Source of the DNA: Glaciecola sp965660625
Lineage (GTDB): Bacteria > Pseudomonadota > Gammaproteobacteria > Enterobacterales > Alteromonadaceae
NCBI GenBank assembly: GCA_965660625.1
Contig: CBFIAR010000001.1
Span: 526,637-590,636 of the forward strand
Reading direction: 5' to 3'
DNA: 64,000 nt
Positions 55,762 to 63,620 of the stretch are shown here, in pieces. The position numbers and the translations under genes were made by a program. Within the stretch, counting starts at the first letter, position 1; every line of letters starts with the position of its first letter. Below the pieces are notes generated by a model, which ran no database searches, was not told the DNA's origin, and worked only from the letters and a program-made list of their open reading frames with translations.

Positions 55762-56938
55762 ATCGTGCTTTTTATGCCATAGTGAGGTCGAGCAGGTATA
55801 CAGTCATCAGTGGATTTTACCTGGTATCAAAACATCCGATATCGGATTTTCTGTCTGCAAGCAGTGCGGCTCTGTGTCCCAAAGCCCCAGTGTAACTTTT
55901 GATGAAATGATGAGCTTCTATGAAACAATCGCGGTTTATACTAACCCTGGCCGAGGCGAATTACCAAGCAGTAGTAAAGTTAGAGATGTAGGTGAACAAA
56001 TTCATTTTATTAAACGCGGCATGGGTAAATTACCGACTACAGCATTACAAATAGGTAGTTCTGATGGTTATACCTTATCTCGATTTCGGGATGCTGGCGT
56101 AAAGCGTGTTCTGGGTGTAGAACTAAGCGTCGCCTCTGTAGAATTGGCAAAACGATTGTATGATGTTGAAACAATTCGAACGACCGCAGAAGCCTTCGTA
56201 ACAGAAGAAGCATTTGAATTAATTTTACTGACGCATGTTTTGGAGCACTTTTATACGCCACAAACTGTATTAGAAAAATGTTATCAACTCCAAAAAAAAT
56301 TAACCCAAGGGTTTATTTACATTGAAGTTCCTTTGCTAGCGCATGAAAACACCTTGTGCCCTGGGTTTTTCTCATTCGAACATATTAATTATTATACAAA
56401 GGGAAATTTAACACGTTCTCTTGAAGAGGCTGGCTACTACCCTATTTCCGTAGTTGAACATTATCAAAGTAACCTGTCTCCTGTTATAGGTATATTAGCA
56501 AGTACAGTCAAAAAACAATTGTATAAAATCCATGACAACGAATATCAAGAGAACCGTCGAGTATTATTAAGTTACCGTGCGCGTGAAATAGACGAGTGGC
56601 AAAGTAAACTGGATATGATTAGCCAAGAAATTAAAGAGGCTAAACGTTTTTTTATCTGGGGAGCAGGTATACATACTACGCAACTTATCGCTAATACAAA
56701 TTTACTGGCGATAACTGATGTTTGTGGATTAGTCGATTCATCTCAATTGAAATGGAATATTCAACAAGGCGATTGGGTTTGCAGAGATCCTATGTTAATT
56801 GACTGGCAAGAAGGTGATTCACTCATCATATCTTCTTATGCATCAGAGCAAGAAATATTCGATGCGTTAAGCTGGTTAAGAGATAAAGGAGTGAAAACTT
56901 TTCGACTACATAACAGCTCAGGCCCAAAGGTACATTAA
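55754..56938 (+). CDS. Sugar C-methyltransferase-like SAM enzyme with zinc-binding N-terminus
   Basis: A 394-residue protein with three parts. The N-terminal zinc site has C5-x2-C8 and C35-x2-C38. A SAM domain (about 90-205) has LQIGSSDGYTLSRFRDAG and LLTHVLEHFYTP. The C-terminal Rossmann-like domain (about 280-394) has FFIWGAGIHTTQLIANTN and SLIISSYASEQEIFDAL. This layout (Methyltransf_13, _23, _14) is that of deoxysugar 3-C-methyltransferases such as TylC3/NovU, which act on 4-keto sugar nucleotides. Branched-sugar formation is therefore plausible. Its end touches the next ATG (TAATG). Confidence 0.85.
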   Translation: MNRSCFLCHSEVEQVYSHQWILPGIKTSDIGFSVCKQCGSVSQSPSVTFDEMMSFYETIAVYTNPGRGELPSSSKVRDVGEQIHFIKRGMGKLPTTALQIGSSDGYTLSRFRDAGVKRVLGVELSVASVELAKRLYDVETIRTTAEAFVTEEAFELILLTHVLEHFYTPQTVLEKCYQLQKKLTQGFIYIEVPLLAHENTLCPGFFSFEHINYYTKGNLTRSLEEAGYYPISVVEHYQSNLSPVIGILASTVKKQLYKIHDNEYQENRRVLLSYRAREIDEWQSKLDMISQEIKEAKRFFIWGAGIHTTQLIANTNLLAITDVCGLVDSSQLKWNIQQGDWVCRDPMLIDWQEGDSLIISSYASEQEIFDALSWLRDKGVKTFRLHNSSGPKVH

Positions 56939-58155
56939 TGAATAAAACGTTAGCAATAATTGGCGCCGGTGCAGAAGCGGTGCAGGGAATATTAATTGCC
57001 AAAGATATGGGGTTAAATCTGATTATTATAGACGGAAACCCCAATGCACCTGGTTTTGAACATGCTGATATAAAAATTGTACTCAGTACTTATGATGCTG
57101 AGAAAATAGCTGAAAAACTCAAAGTAATAAATCAAGAGCAATCCATTAATGGTGTTATCGCTATGTGTGCAGACGTGCCATTAACTGTCGCTATGGTGAA
57201 TCAAGTTCTAAATTTTAAAGGGCTATCAATTGATTCAGCAACCGCGCTAAGCGACAAGTTTTTAATGAAACGACGCTTAGCTGATGCAGGTATCGCCATT
57301 CCAAAATTTTGTACTATCAAGCAACCAGCCGACTTAGAAAAAGCAGCCGATTATTTAACTTTTCCATTTGTGATAAAACCGGTGGACAGCAGAGGTTCAC
57401 GCGGTGTTCAATTAATCGAAAATAGCGAACAATTTGCAACTTGTTTTCACATTGCAATGCTTGAATCGACAAGCGGTTCAGTTATTGCTGAAGAATTTCT
57501 GTCTGGACCTCAAGTTAGCACCGAGACGCTAATTGAGGATGGTATTTGTCATACTATTGGTTTTGCCGACCGCAATTATGAATGGTTAAATCATACCAAG
57601 CCCTTTATGATTGAAAATGGTGGGGATGCACCTAGCTCTCTTACTGCTATTGAACAGCATCAAATCATTGAGCTCGCAGAGAAAGCATCAATCGCTTTAG
57701 GTATCACCCATGGCACTTCAAAAGGTGATATGGTGCTAACGGCTGATGGAGCCAAAGTGATAGAAATGGCAGGTCGTTTATCGGGTGGTTTTTTTGCAAC
57801 TAATCAAATTCCACTCAGCACTAATGTTAATTTTATACGTTCTGCAATTAAATTATGTCTGCAACAAAAATTAGAACCTAAAGACTTTTTAGTAACACAA
57901 AGAAAACCGGTTGCTATAAGATATTTAACTGCTAAGCCGGGAAAAATTAAAAATATTACGGGTATAGAACAGGCTAAATCGACGCCGAATATAGCTTTGT
58001 TCAATCTGCAAATAGAAATCGGAGACGAAATCACTGCGCTGGCCGATCACACACACCGACTTGGATTTGCCTTGGCAACGGGCGAAACAAAACAAAAAGC
58101 AATTGATACTGCTAATAATGCACTAAACCACATCACATTAACGTATGAATCATAG
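56938..58155 (+). CDS. ATP-grasp family ligase (island gene 2, CarB-like)
   Basis: A 405-residue ATP-grasp enzyme: N-terminal AIIGAGAEAVQGILIAKDMG and IDGNPNAPGFEHADI, ATP-binding FPFVIKPVDSRGSRGVQLIE and VIAEEFLSGPQVSTETLIED, the catalytic/metal part KVIEMAGRLSGGFFATNQIP, and a C-terminal BC/PurK-like lid (PVAIRYLTAKPG). It is a typical member of the CarB/PurT-like group found in sugar and peptide clusters. It probably forms an amide on an amino-sugar, or activates a carboxylate. The ATG overlaps the previous stop (TAATG), and the next gene overlaps it by 11 bases. Confidence 0.85.
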   Translation: MNKTLAIIGAGAEAVQGILIAKDMGLNLIIIDGNPNAPGFEHADIKIVLSTYDAEKIAEKLKVINQEQSINGVIAMCADVPLTVAMVNQVLNFKGLSIDSATALSDKFLMKRRLADAGIAIPKFCTIKQPADLEKAADYLTFPFVIKPVDSRGSRGVQLIENSEQFATCFHIAMLESTSGSVIAEEFLSGPQVSTETLIEDGICHTIGFADRNYEWLNHTKPFMIENGGDAPSSLTAIEQHQIIELAEKASIALGITHGTSKGDMVLTADGAKVIEMAGRLSGGFFATNQIPLSTNVNFIRSAIKLCLQQKLEPKDFLVTQRKPVAIRYLTAKPGKIKNITGIEQAKSTPNIALFNLQIEIGDEITALADHTHRLGFALATGETKQKAIDTANNALNHITLTYES

Positions 58156-60067
58156 GCCATTTGCGTACGCCGTTTTTCACTGTAACCTTGCTTTTTCTTC
58201 AATCCAAGAAAGAGATCATAGTGACGTAATTAAACGATGCTATTGGCCGTTATTGCACTTAGCAGAAAAGAATCATTTCCCCATTGGTATTGAACTCACG
58301 GCTTTCACGCTCAAGCGGATATTAAACTTAGATCCTGCTTGGGTACAAAAATTTCGAGAATTATTGAATACCAACAAATGCGAGTTAATTGGCAGTGGTG
58401 AAAGCCAATTAATCGGTCCTCTGGTACCTCACGAAGTTAATGAATGGAATCAACAACTAGGAATAGAAGACTATAAATCGATTTTAGGGATATCCCCTTC
58501 GATTGCTTATATAAACGAACAAGCAGTGAGTAGTAGCTTGTTGGATCACTATTTAGACGCTGGATACACAGCCGTATTTATTGAATGGGATAATTTGTAT
58601 AGTGCGAATCCAACGTGGTCAAAACACTATTTAAATAGTCCTCAGCAAATAGAAACCTTGTCAGGTCGAAAAATTACCGCATTGTGGAATTGGAGCGTTA
58701 GTTTTCAAAAACTTCAACGTGTATGTCATGACCAGTTAGATATTGAAGATTATCAGCTATTCATTCAAAACTCTTTTGATAAAGGATTTACTGCATTTCC
58801 AATATATGGCAATGATGCAGAAGTATTTAACTATCGACCGGGACGCTTTAGTGAAGAAGCAAACATTGAAAAAGATGAGTGGCAACAACTGACCGAGGTT
58901 TTCACTCGCTTTTCAGCGCAATTTGATATTGTTTTGCCATGCCATGTTCTAAAGACAGTCAAAAATATAGAGCCTTTGCTTCCCTTTAATGGATTATTAC
59001 CCATTGCAGTCAAAAAACAACAAAAATACAATCTAACTCGGTGGTGTCTAAGCGGTCGCAACGATCTCTTGTTAAATACCTTATGTTTTCACGAATACAA
59101 AAAGTTAATCACAGATAATGCTCTTGAAAAAGAGAAATGGCGTCAACTATGTCATCTTTGGTCCAGTGATTTTCGTACTCATTTAACTGAAGATAAGCAT
59201 CAAAAACTGATACCTGCACTCAATGCATTTTTCGACAACACATTACATAAGAAGCATACAAAAAGAATTTTCAAACCGATAGAAGATACTACTTGGCTGA
59301 CTTATGTTTCGCTAAAAAATGGGCTGGCCAAAATCAGGTATCATGACATCGATTTATGTTTATACCTAAAGCGTGGAGGCGCTATTAAGTCTTTAGCATT
59401 CAATAATCAACCCCCGATTATTGGTACTATTGAGCATGGTGAAAGAGAACACATTGCCCTAGCAGCTGATTTTTACTCTAACCACACTGTTGCCGAATAT
59501 GTTACTGAAAGAAAACGATATACTGATTTATCTCAAGCCGAAGTTACGCTTTGCGAGCAAGAAGACTCTTTAGTCATAAAATGCAGCGTTAAACAACGAG
59601 AACATAACTTAGTCAAATACTATGAACTCAATCGCAATGGGAAATTAACATGTCGCTTTGAATTCGATAATTTAGAACGCCCCATCGCGTCTATAAGACT
59701 GGGTTATTTAACCTTACTCGATAATTGTGAAAATTTGCATTACGCATGTCATAACGGCGGTCAAAACTTAGAAAAATTTGAAATTACGGATAATATTAAT
59801 CATGGTTTAGCCATATCGTCGCTCATTTCCTCACAGGGTTGTTTAGGCGCAACAAAAGGAACAGCCATTTTTGGGAATAAAAATCAAAAATTGATGGTTA
59901 CTTGGTTACCGGAAAATTGCGCTGCTATGCCCATGATACAGCGCACGACATACCAGCAAGAGCAACTCAATCGTTTGTGGTTTTCTTTATCAGAAATTGA
60001 TGAATCACACAAAGTTGGTGGGCAACTACTCAATTTTGAGTATCAGATGGAGCCATATTTTGAATAA
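58145..60067 (+). CDS. GH57-like glycoside hydrolase/transferase
   Basis: A 640-residue protein resembling the GH57 4-alpha-glucanotransferase layout: an N-terminal (beta/alpha)7 domain (about 1-270), a helical part and a C-terminal beta-sandwich (about 385-640). The likely nucleophile is Glu125 (AYINEQAVS) and the likely acid/base Asp224 (IYGNDAEVFNYRPGRF), near the positions of E123 and D214 in the Thermococcus litoralis enzyme (from memory). No secretion signal is seen, so it acts in the cytoplasm. A storage-polysaccharide role is possible, but the gene overlaps both neighbours (11 and 8 bases), so it belongs to the sugar operon. The substrate is unknown. Confidence 0.75.
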   Translation: MNHRPFAYAVFHCNLAFSSIQERDHSDVIKRCYWPLLHLAEKNHFPIGIELTAFTLKRILNLDPAWVQKFRELLNTNKCELIGSGESQLIGPLVPHEVNEWNQQLGIEDYKSILGISPSIAYINEQAVSSSLLDHYLDAGYTAVFIEWDNLYSANPTWSKHYLNSPQQIETLSGRKITALWNWSVSFQKLQRVCHDQLDIEDYQLFIQNSFDKGFTAFPIYGNDAEVFNYRPGRFSEEANIEKDEWQQLTEVFTRFSAQFDIVLPCHVLKTVKNIEPLLPFNGLLPIAVKKQQKYNLTRWCLSGRNDLLLNTLCFHEYKKLITDNALEKEKWRQLCHLWSSDFRTHLTEDKHQKLIPALNAFFDNTLHKKHTKRIFKPIEDTTWLTYVSLKNGLAKIRYHDIDLCLYLKRGGAIKSLAFNNQPPIIGTIEHGEREHIALAADFYSNHTVAEYVTERKRYTDLSQAEVTLCEQEDSLVIKCSVKQREHNLVKYYELNRNGKLTCRFEFDNLERPIASIRLGYLTLLDNCENLHYACHNGGQNLEKFEITDNINHGLAISSLISSQGCLGATKGTAIFGNKNQKLMVTWLPENCAAMPMIQRTTYQQEQLNRLWFSLSEIDESHKVGGQLLNFEYQMEPYFE

Positions 60068-61787
60068 TGAAACGCTGATTGTTGTCGGCGCTAGATTAAA
60101 CTCGAATCGTTTACCTAAAAAGCACTTGTTACCCTTAGCGGGAAAGCCTCTTATTGTTCGATTGGTTGAAAGATTAAGGCAAATTAAAACGCCGTGTGAA
60201 ATTATTGTGGCAACAACATCGGATCAATACAATGACATGCTCGAAGAGGCGTGCTTAAAAGCAGATATTAGCTGTGTAAGATTCAATGGTGATGTTAATA
60301 ATTTAGTATTGCGTATTGATTGCGCCGTTCAAGCATCTACTGCAAACATTATTGCCTATATCTGCGGCGACTGCCCTTTAGTTGAACCTGAATTAATCGA
60401 TAAATTAATGTCGGTATTGATGAAAGAACCTCAAAAAAAATTCACCGCGCTGGCACGAAAAGATAAATCAATACATGAAGGCATTGCCGTATATTCAAGA
60501 GCAGGTTGGAACGCATTAGTCACACATTGTCAAGACGATCAAGATCTCGAGCATGTCGGTCTATCGTTAAAACGATACCGCAATATTGAGCATGATACGG
60601 TGTATATTGACGAGGAGAATATTTACTTTGACAGCAATCACAGAATTTCTGTAGATACCGTCGCCGACTATCAATTTATGGAACAATTGTACGAGCGTTG
60701 GTACAGTCATAACCCAGACAATTCGATAGTATCGCTCACTTGGGTAATTGAACTTATAAAGCGATATCCAGAAATAGCTAACGCTAATAAGAATGTATTA
60801 CAAAAGAAAGCGCATGAACAATATCAAAATATATTGATGGTCTGTGAAGCAGGCACTGATAAAGGCTTGGGCCAGTTAAAGCGCACCATAAGATTAGCAA
60901 AAGAGATGCAGGAACAATACGGTTATGGTACAGAATTGCTTATTTTGGCTGATGCGATCACAACAACAGACTTAACATTTTTTAACCACCAAATATTTCA
61001 CTCCGAAAAACAGCTATTGAGCGTTTTATCTGCGTATAAAAATCGTATTATTATTTTTGATATTTTTCCTTCTCGACTGAAAATGTCAGAGTTATGGCGG
61101 GAACAATTAGCTTATACGAAATCAGTTAATCAGTTTCAAATTGGTATCGACCGATGCAGTGAATGGCATGACCTGTTTAACCATATATGGGTGCCAAGCT
61201 TCTATTGTAATGTTCAAGCCCCTAATATTACTTATGGATGGGATTACTATCTGATTGATAAGATTAAAACTGACACTAAAAAAAACCATGTTTTGATATT
61301 AACAGGTGGCGGCGATAACTTGTCTTATGGTGACTGGTTAGCTGATTGGCTAGATGAACATCTACCTGATAATATGAAGCCTATTTGGTTACAAGGTCCT
61401 TACGCACCGCTACCAAAGTTGAAATCAAACCCAAGGTTATCTTGGAATATAAGCAAAGACCCTAACAACTTATCTTATTACTTAGCACAAGCTGAATATG
61501 TCATTACTGTGCACGGTTTATCTTTGTTTGAAGCGATAGCATGTAATAAAAAATGCATTGTACTGCCGAGTGTTCCATTAATAACATCTGCAGAATTTTT
61601 AGCGTTCAAGCAAACTAATACCGCGCTATGTATTGAAAACTTCGAAACTGACATGCAAATGATTAGCAACTTAACTCATCAACATACCCTGCAAGGGATA
61701 TCGTCCATGAAGGTACAATCTCGTCTAACAAATGGCTTAAAAAATGTTTGCCGTGAAATACATTCTCTAATTTCAGTGACATTTTGA
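60060..61787 (+). CDS. Fused SpsF-like cytidylyltransferase and PseG-like protein
   Basis: A 575-residue two-domain protein. Residues 1-230: nucleotidyltransferase of the SpsF/CMP-sugar synthetase type, with ARLNSNRLPKKHLLPLAGKP and YICGDCPLVEPELIDKL. Residues about 260-560: a PseG/GT-B-like domain with ILMVCEAGTDKGLGQLKRTI, a NHVLILTGGGDNLSYGDWLA nucleotide site and YVITVHGLSLFEAIACNKKC. PseG removes UDP from the PseH product; the fusion thus joins an upstream and the CMP-activation step. A TTG at 60060 with GGAG seven bases before is the likely start, overlapping the GH57-like gene by eight bases (TTGAATAA); the frame stays open to 59997 but those residues have no match. Confidence 0.82.
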   Translation: MNNETLIVVGARLNSNRLPKKHLLPLAGKPLIVRLVERLRQIKTPCEIIVATTSDQYNDMLEEACLKADISCVRFNGDVNNLVLRIDCAVQASTANIIAYICGDCPLVEPELIDKLMSVLMKEPQKKFTALARKDKSIHEGIAVYSRAGWNALVTHCQDDQDLEHVGLSLKRYRNIEHDTVYIDEENIYFDSNHRISVDTVADYQFMEQLYERWYSHNPDNSIVSLTWVIELIKRYPEIANANKNVLQKKAHEQYQNILMVCEAGTDKGLGQLKRTIRLAKEMQEQYGYGTELLILADAITTTDLTFFNHQIFHSEKQLLSVLSAYKNRIIIFDIFPSRLKMSELWREQLAYTKSVNQFQIGIDRCSEWHDLFNHIWVPSFYCNVQAPNITYGWDYYLIDKIKTDTKKNHVLILTGGGDNLSYGDWLADWLDEHLPDNMKPIWLQGPYAPLPKLKSNPRLSWNISKDPNNLSYYLAQAEYVITVHGLSLFEAIACNKKCIVLPSVPLITSAEFLAFKQTNTALCIENFETDMQMISNLTHQHTLQGISSMKVQSRLTNGLKNVCREIHSLISVTF

Positions 61788-61860
61788 TTGGTTGGCATAG
61801 TTCATGCTTAGTATTTAGTGCTGATGTAATAACCAATATGTTTCAACACTTACTTATTGG

Positions 61861-61896
61861 AAAAGAAAAAAGGTCGAGCCATAGAGCGGCCCGACC
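61861..61896 (-). terminator. Minus-strand intrinsic terminator
   Basis: Stem GGTCGAGCC (61872-61880) with GGCCCGACC (61888-61896), nine pairs with one A-C mismatch and a 7-base loop. On the minus strand it is followed by a T-rich tract (TTTTTTTCTTTT). The plus strand has no T-run after it, so it serves transcripts coming from the flagellin side, not the sugar island. Confidence 0.75.
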
Positions 61897-62427
61897 AACT
61901 TGCTCACGTTAGGAGTTGGAGCAAAGCAGTTTCGTCGGCTTGCAGGATTGTAGAACAAGTTACTGGCCTCTCAACCTAAACTTCTATACTCTCAGTCTTG
62001 TAAGTCGACATTTTACTGGGTACATGTCGCAACGTTTTATTTAATTAATATAGTATAGTATACGCATAAAATACGGTGCATGCGTTTCTTATTTATAACC
62101 GTAGCTTGCCTTGCGGCTGCCATCCTTGGCAATATAAGCCTCTCAACGCTTTCCAATTAACTAAATTAGTTCATGTAGCTGTTTTAACGGTTTTTTCTTT
62201 TACAGAACTTCCTTGTTCTCAAAGCACTGTATTGTGCTTTATGTCATTTATTTGGCAGCGTACTCCGCTTGAAGTGTTCACCGCGACAATAAGTTGCCGC
62301 TTCGGCTAATGTTTGCCTCTAAATGCTAGATGATCTCTAAACACTTCGCGAATCCAACTCACAAGCCACCCACTCTCCATAGATTAAATAATTGACACTT
62401 AATCCTTACATTTAACTAATAAGACTA
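61897..62427 (-). ncRNA. Structured non-coding stretch: long flagellin 3' UTR or small RNA
   Basis: About 530 bases between the flagellin stop and the terminator, with no credible gene. On the minus strand it has several hairpins: AAAGCAC-AATACA-GTGCTTT (62221-62240), AGAAC-AAGGAA-GTTCT (62204-62219), TGCC-AAGGAT-GGCA (62118-62131) and AGCG-GAGTA-CGCT (62257-62269). Three of these expose GGA in the loop, as CsrA/RsmA sites do. Repeated TATACT-like sequences near 62049-62063 could be a promoter for a separate RNA of about 170-200 bases. Confidence 0.35.
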
Positions 62428-63276
62428 TTAGCCTTGAAGTAGACTCAATGCTGCTTGCGGACGCTGATTTGCCTGGGCTAAGATAGTTGTACTCGCCTGT
62501 TGGATAATCTGCGCACGAGTCAATTCAGCGGTCTCTTTCGCAAAATCAGTATCTCTTATTTGCGATCTTGCTGCTGACACATTTTCAGAAATATTCGTCA
62601 AATTACGAATTGTTGACTGGAAACGGTTTGACAATGCACCTAAGTCAGCTCTTACCGCACCTATGCCGGATAGAGCACTATCAATAAAGGTCATAGCAGC
62701 CGAAGCGTTGTTGGCTGAATCAACCTGCACTGTTGCTATTCCCAAACCGGCTGTAGAAAATCCAGTAATCCCCGTGCCGGCAAGACCAGCCGTCGACAAG
62801 TTGACACTGATCGATTGACCACTGTTTGCACCGACTAAAAATGCAGCCGAGAAGCTCGCTGACAATATATTAACGTTGTTAAATTGAGTGGCTGTCGAAA
62901 TTCTTGATATTTCATTTTTTAAGGCAGACACTTCTTTGTTGAGCGCGTTACGATCTTCATCAGAATTGATCCCGTTCTGAGCCTGAATCGCTAATTGACG
63001 AATTCTTTGCAATGAGTTACTTGTTTCAGACAAGGCTCCCTCAGCAGTTTGCGCTAATGAAATCGCATCGTTTGCGTTTCTAACTGCTTGGTCCAAGCCT
63101 TTGATTTGTGATGTCATTCTCTCCGAAATCTGCAAACCTGCTGCATCGTCTGAAGCACGGTTAATCCGAAAGCCTGACGACAACCTCTCAAAAGAGGTGT
63201 TTAAGCTTGATGATGTATTAAGTAGCTGTCTTTGTGCATTCAACGCAGACACATTGGTATTAACGAATAAGCTCAT
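62428..63276 (-). CDS. fliC: Flagellin
   Basis: A 282-residue flagellin, the filament subunit. N-terminal D0/D1: MSLFVNTNVSALNAQRQLLN and LSSGFRINRASDDAAGLQIS. C-terminal D1/D0: SENVSAARSQIRDTDFAKET and ILAQANQRPQAALSLLQG. The variable middle (about 140-195) is short and rich in Ser, Thr, Ala and Gly, so surface glycosylation by Maf on Ser/Thr is plausible. AGGAG lies seven bases before the ATG. No good sigma-28 or sigma-54 promoter is seen directly upstream. A second flagellin gene follows to the right in the same orientation. Confidence 0.97.
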   Translation of the reverse strand: MSLFVNTNVSALNAQRQLLNTSSSLNTSFERLSSGFRINRASDDAAGLQISERMTSQIKGLDQAVRNANDAISLAQTAEGALSETSNSLQRIRQLAIQAQNGINSDEDRNALNKEVSALKNEISRISTATQFNNVNILSASFSAAFLVGANSGQSISVNLSTAGLAGTGITGFSTAGLGIATVQVDSANNASAAMTFIDSALSGIGAVRADLGALSNRFQSTIRNLTNISENVSAARSQIRDTDFAKETAELTRAQIIQQASTTILAQANQRPQAALSLLQG

Positions 63277-63610
63277 GGTAATCTCCTAACGATTATTAAT
63301 ATGTAAACTTGTAAAAATTGTGCGCATTTATTATTATTTTTTACGCATTTTTCATTTTTGGCACACTTAGTGCTTTACTTAAAGGGAGTCATGGACTGAC
63401 TCATTTTCATCAAGCAGTCACTCGCCTGATGATGCAATTGCTGTAACAGAGCGAAAGCTCTTGCTGACAGACAGGTATGGTGGCCCAGACCTCTATACCT
63501 CTCACTACCTCCTGGCATCATTCCTGTCAGTCAGCAGTTCCCACTTTCTGGGTAAGTCAGTATTTTGGTTGTTTACACCCACACTTATTCCTCACAAATG
63601 TGCCTATCCA
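63277..63610. other. Spacer between the two flagellin genes
   Basis: 334 bases without a credible gene. Contains the ribosome binding site of the first flagellin, a small AGAGC-GAAA-GCTCT tetraloop hairpin (about 63451-63464) and a dyad GAGTCA-TGGAC-TGACTC (about 63387-63403). The sequence next to the N run does not resemble the expected flagellin C-terminus. Confidence 0.6.
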
Positions 63611-63620
63611 NNNNNNNNNN
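63611..63620. other. Assembly gap (10 Ns)
   Basis: Ten unspecified bases inside the 3' end of the second flagellin gene. At least about 24 bases are needed to finish the flagellin C-terminus (ALSLLQ and stop), so the gap length is a placeholder. Repeated flagellin sequence probably broke the assembly. Confidence 0.95.

Noticed and set aside
62076..62309. 77-codon plus-strand frame after the sugar island
   Set aside because: No Shine-Dalgarno, no family likeness, unusual composition, and it lies over the structured non-coding stretch.
63359..63374. Plus-strand sigma-54-like site TGGCACACTTAGTGCT between the flagellins
   Set aside because: Spacing is right and the -24 box perfect, but it points away from both flagellin genes and no plus-strand gene follows; likely chance, or part of a GCAC/GTGC dyad.
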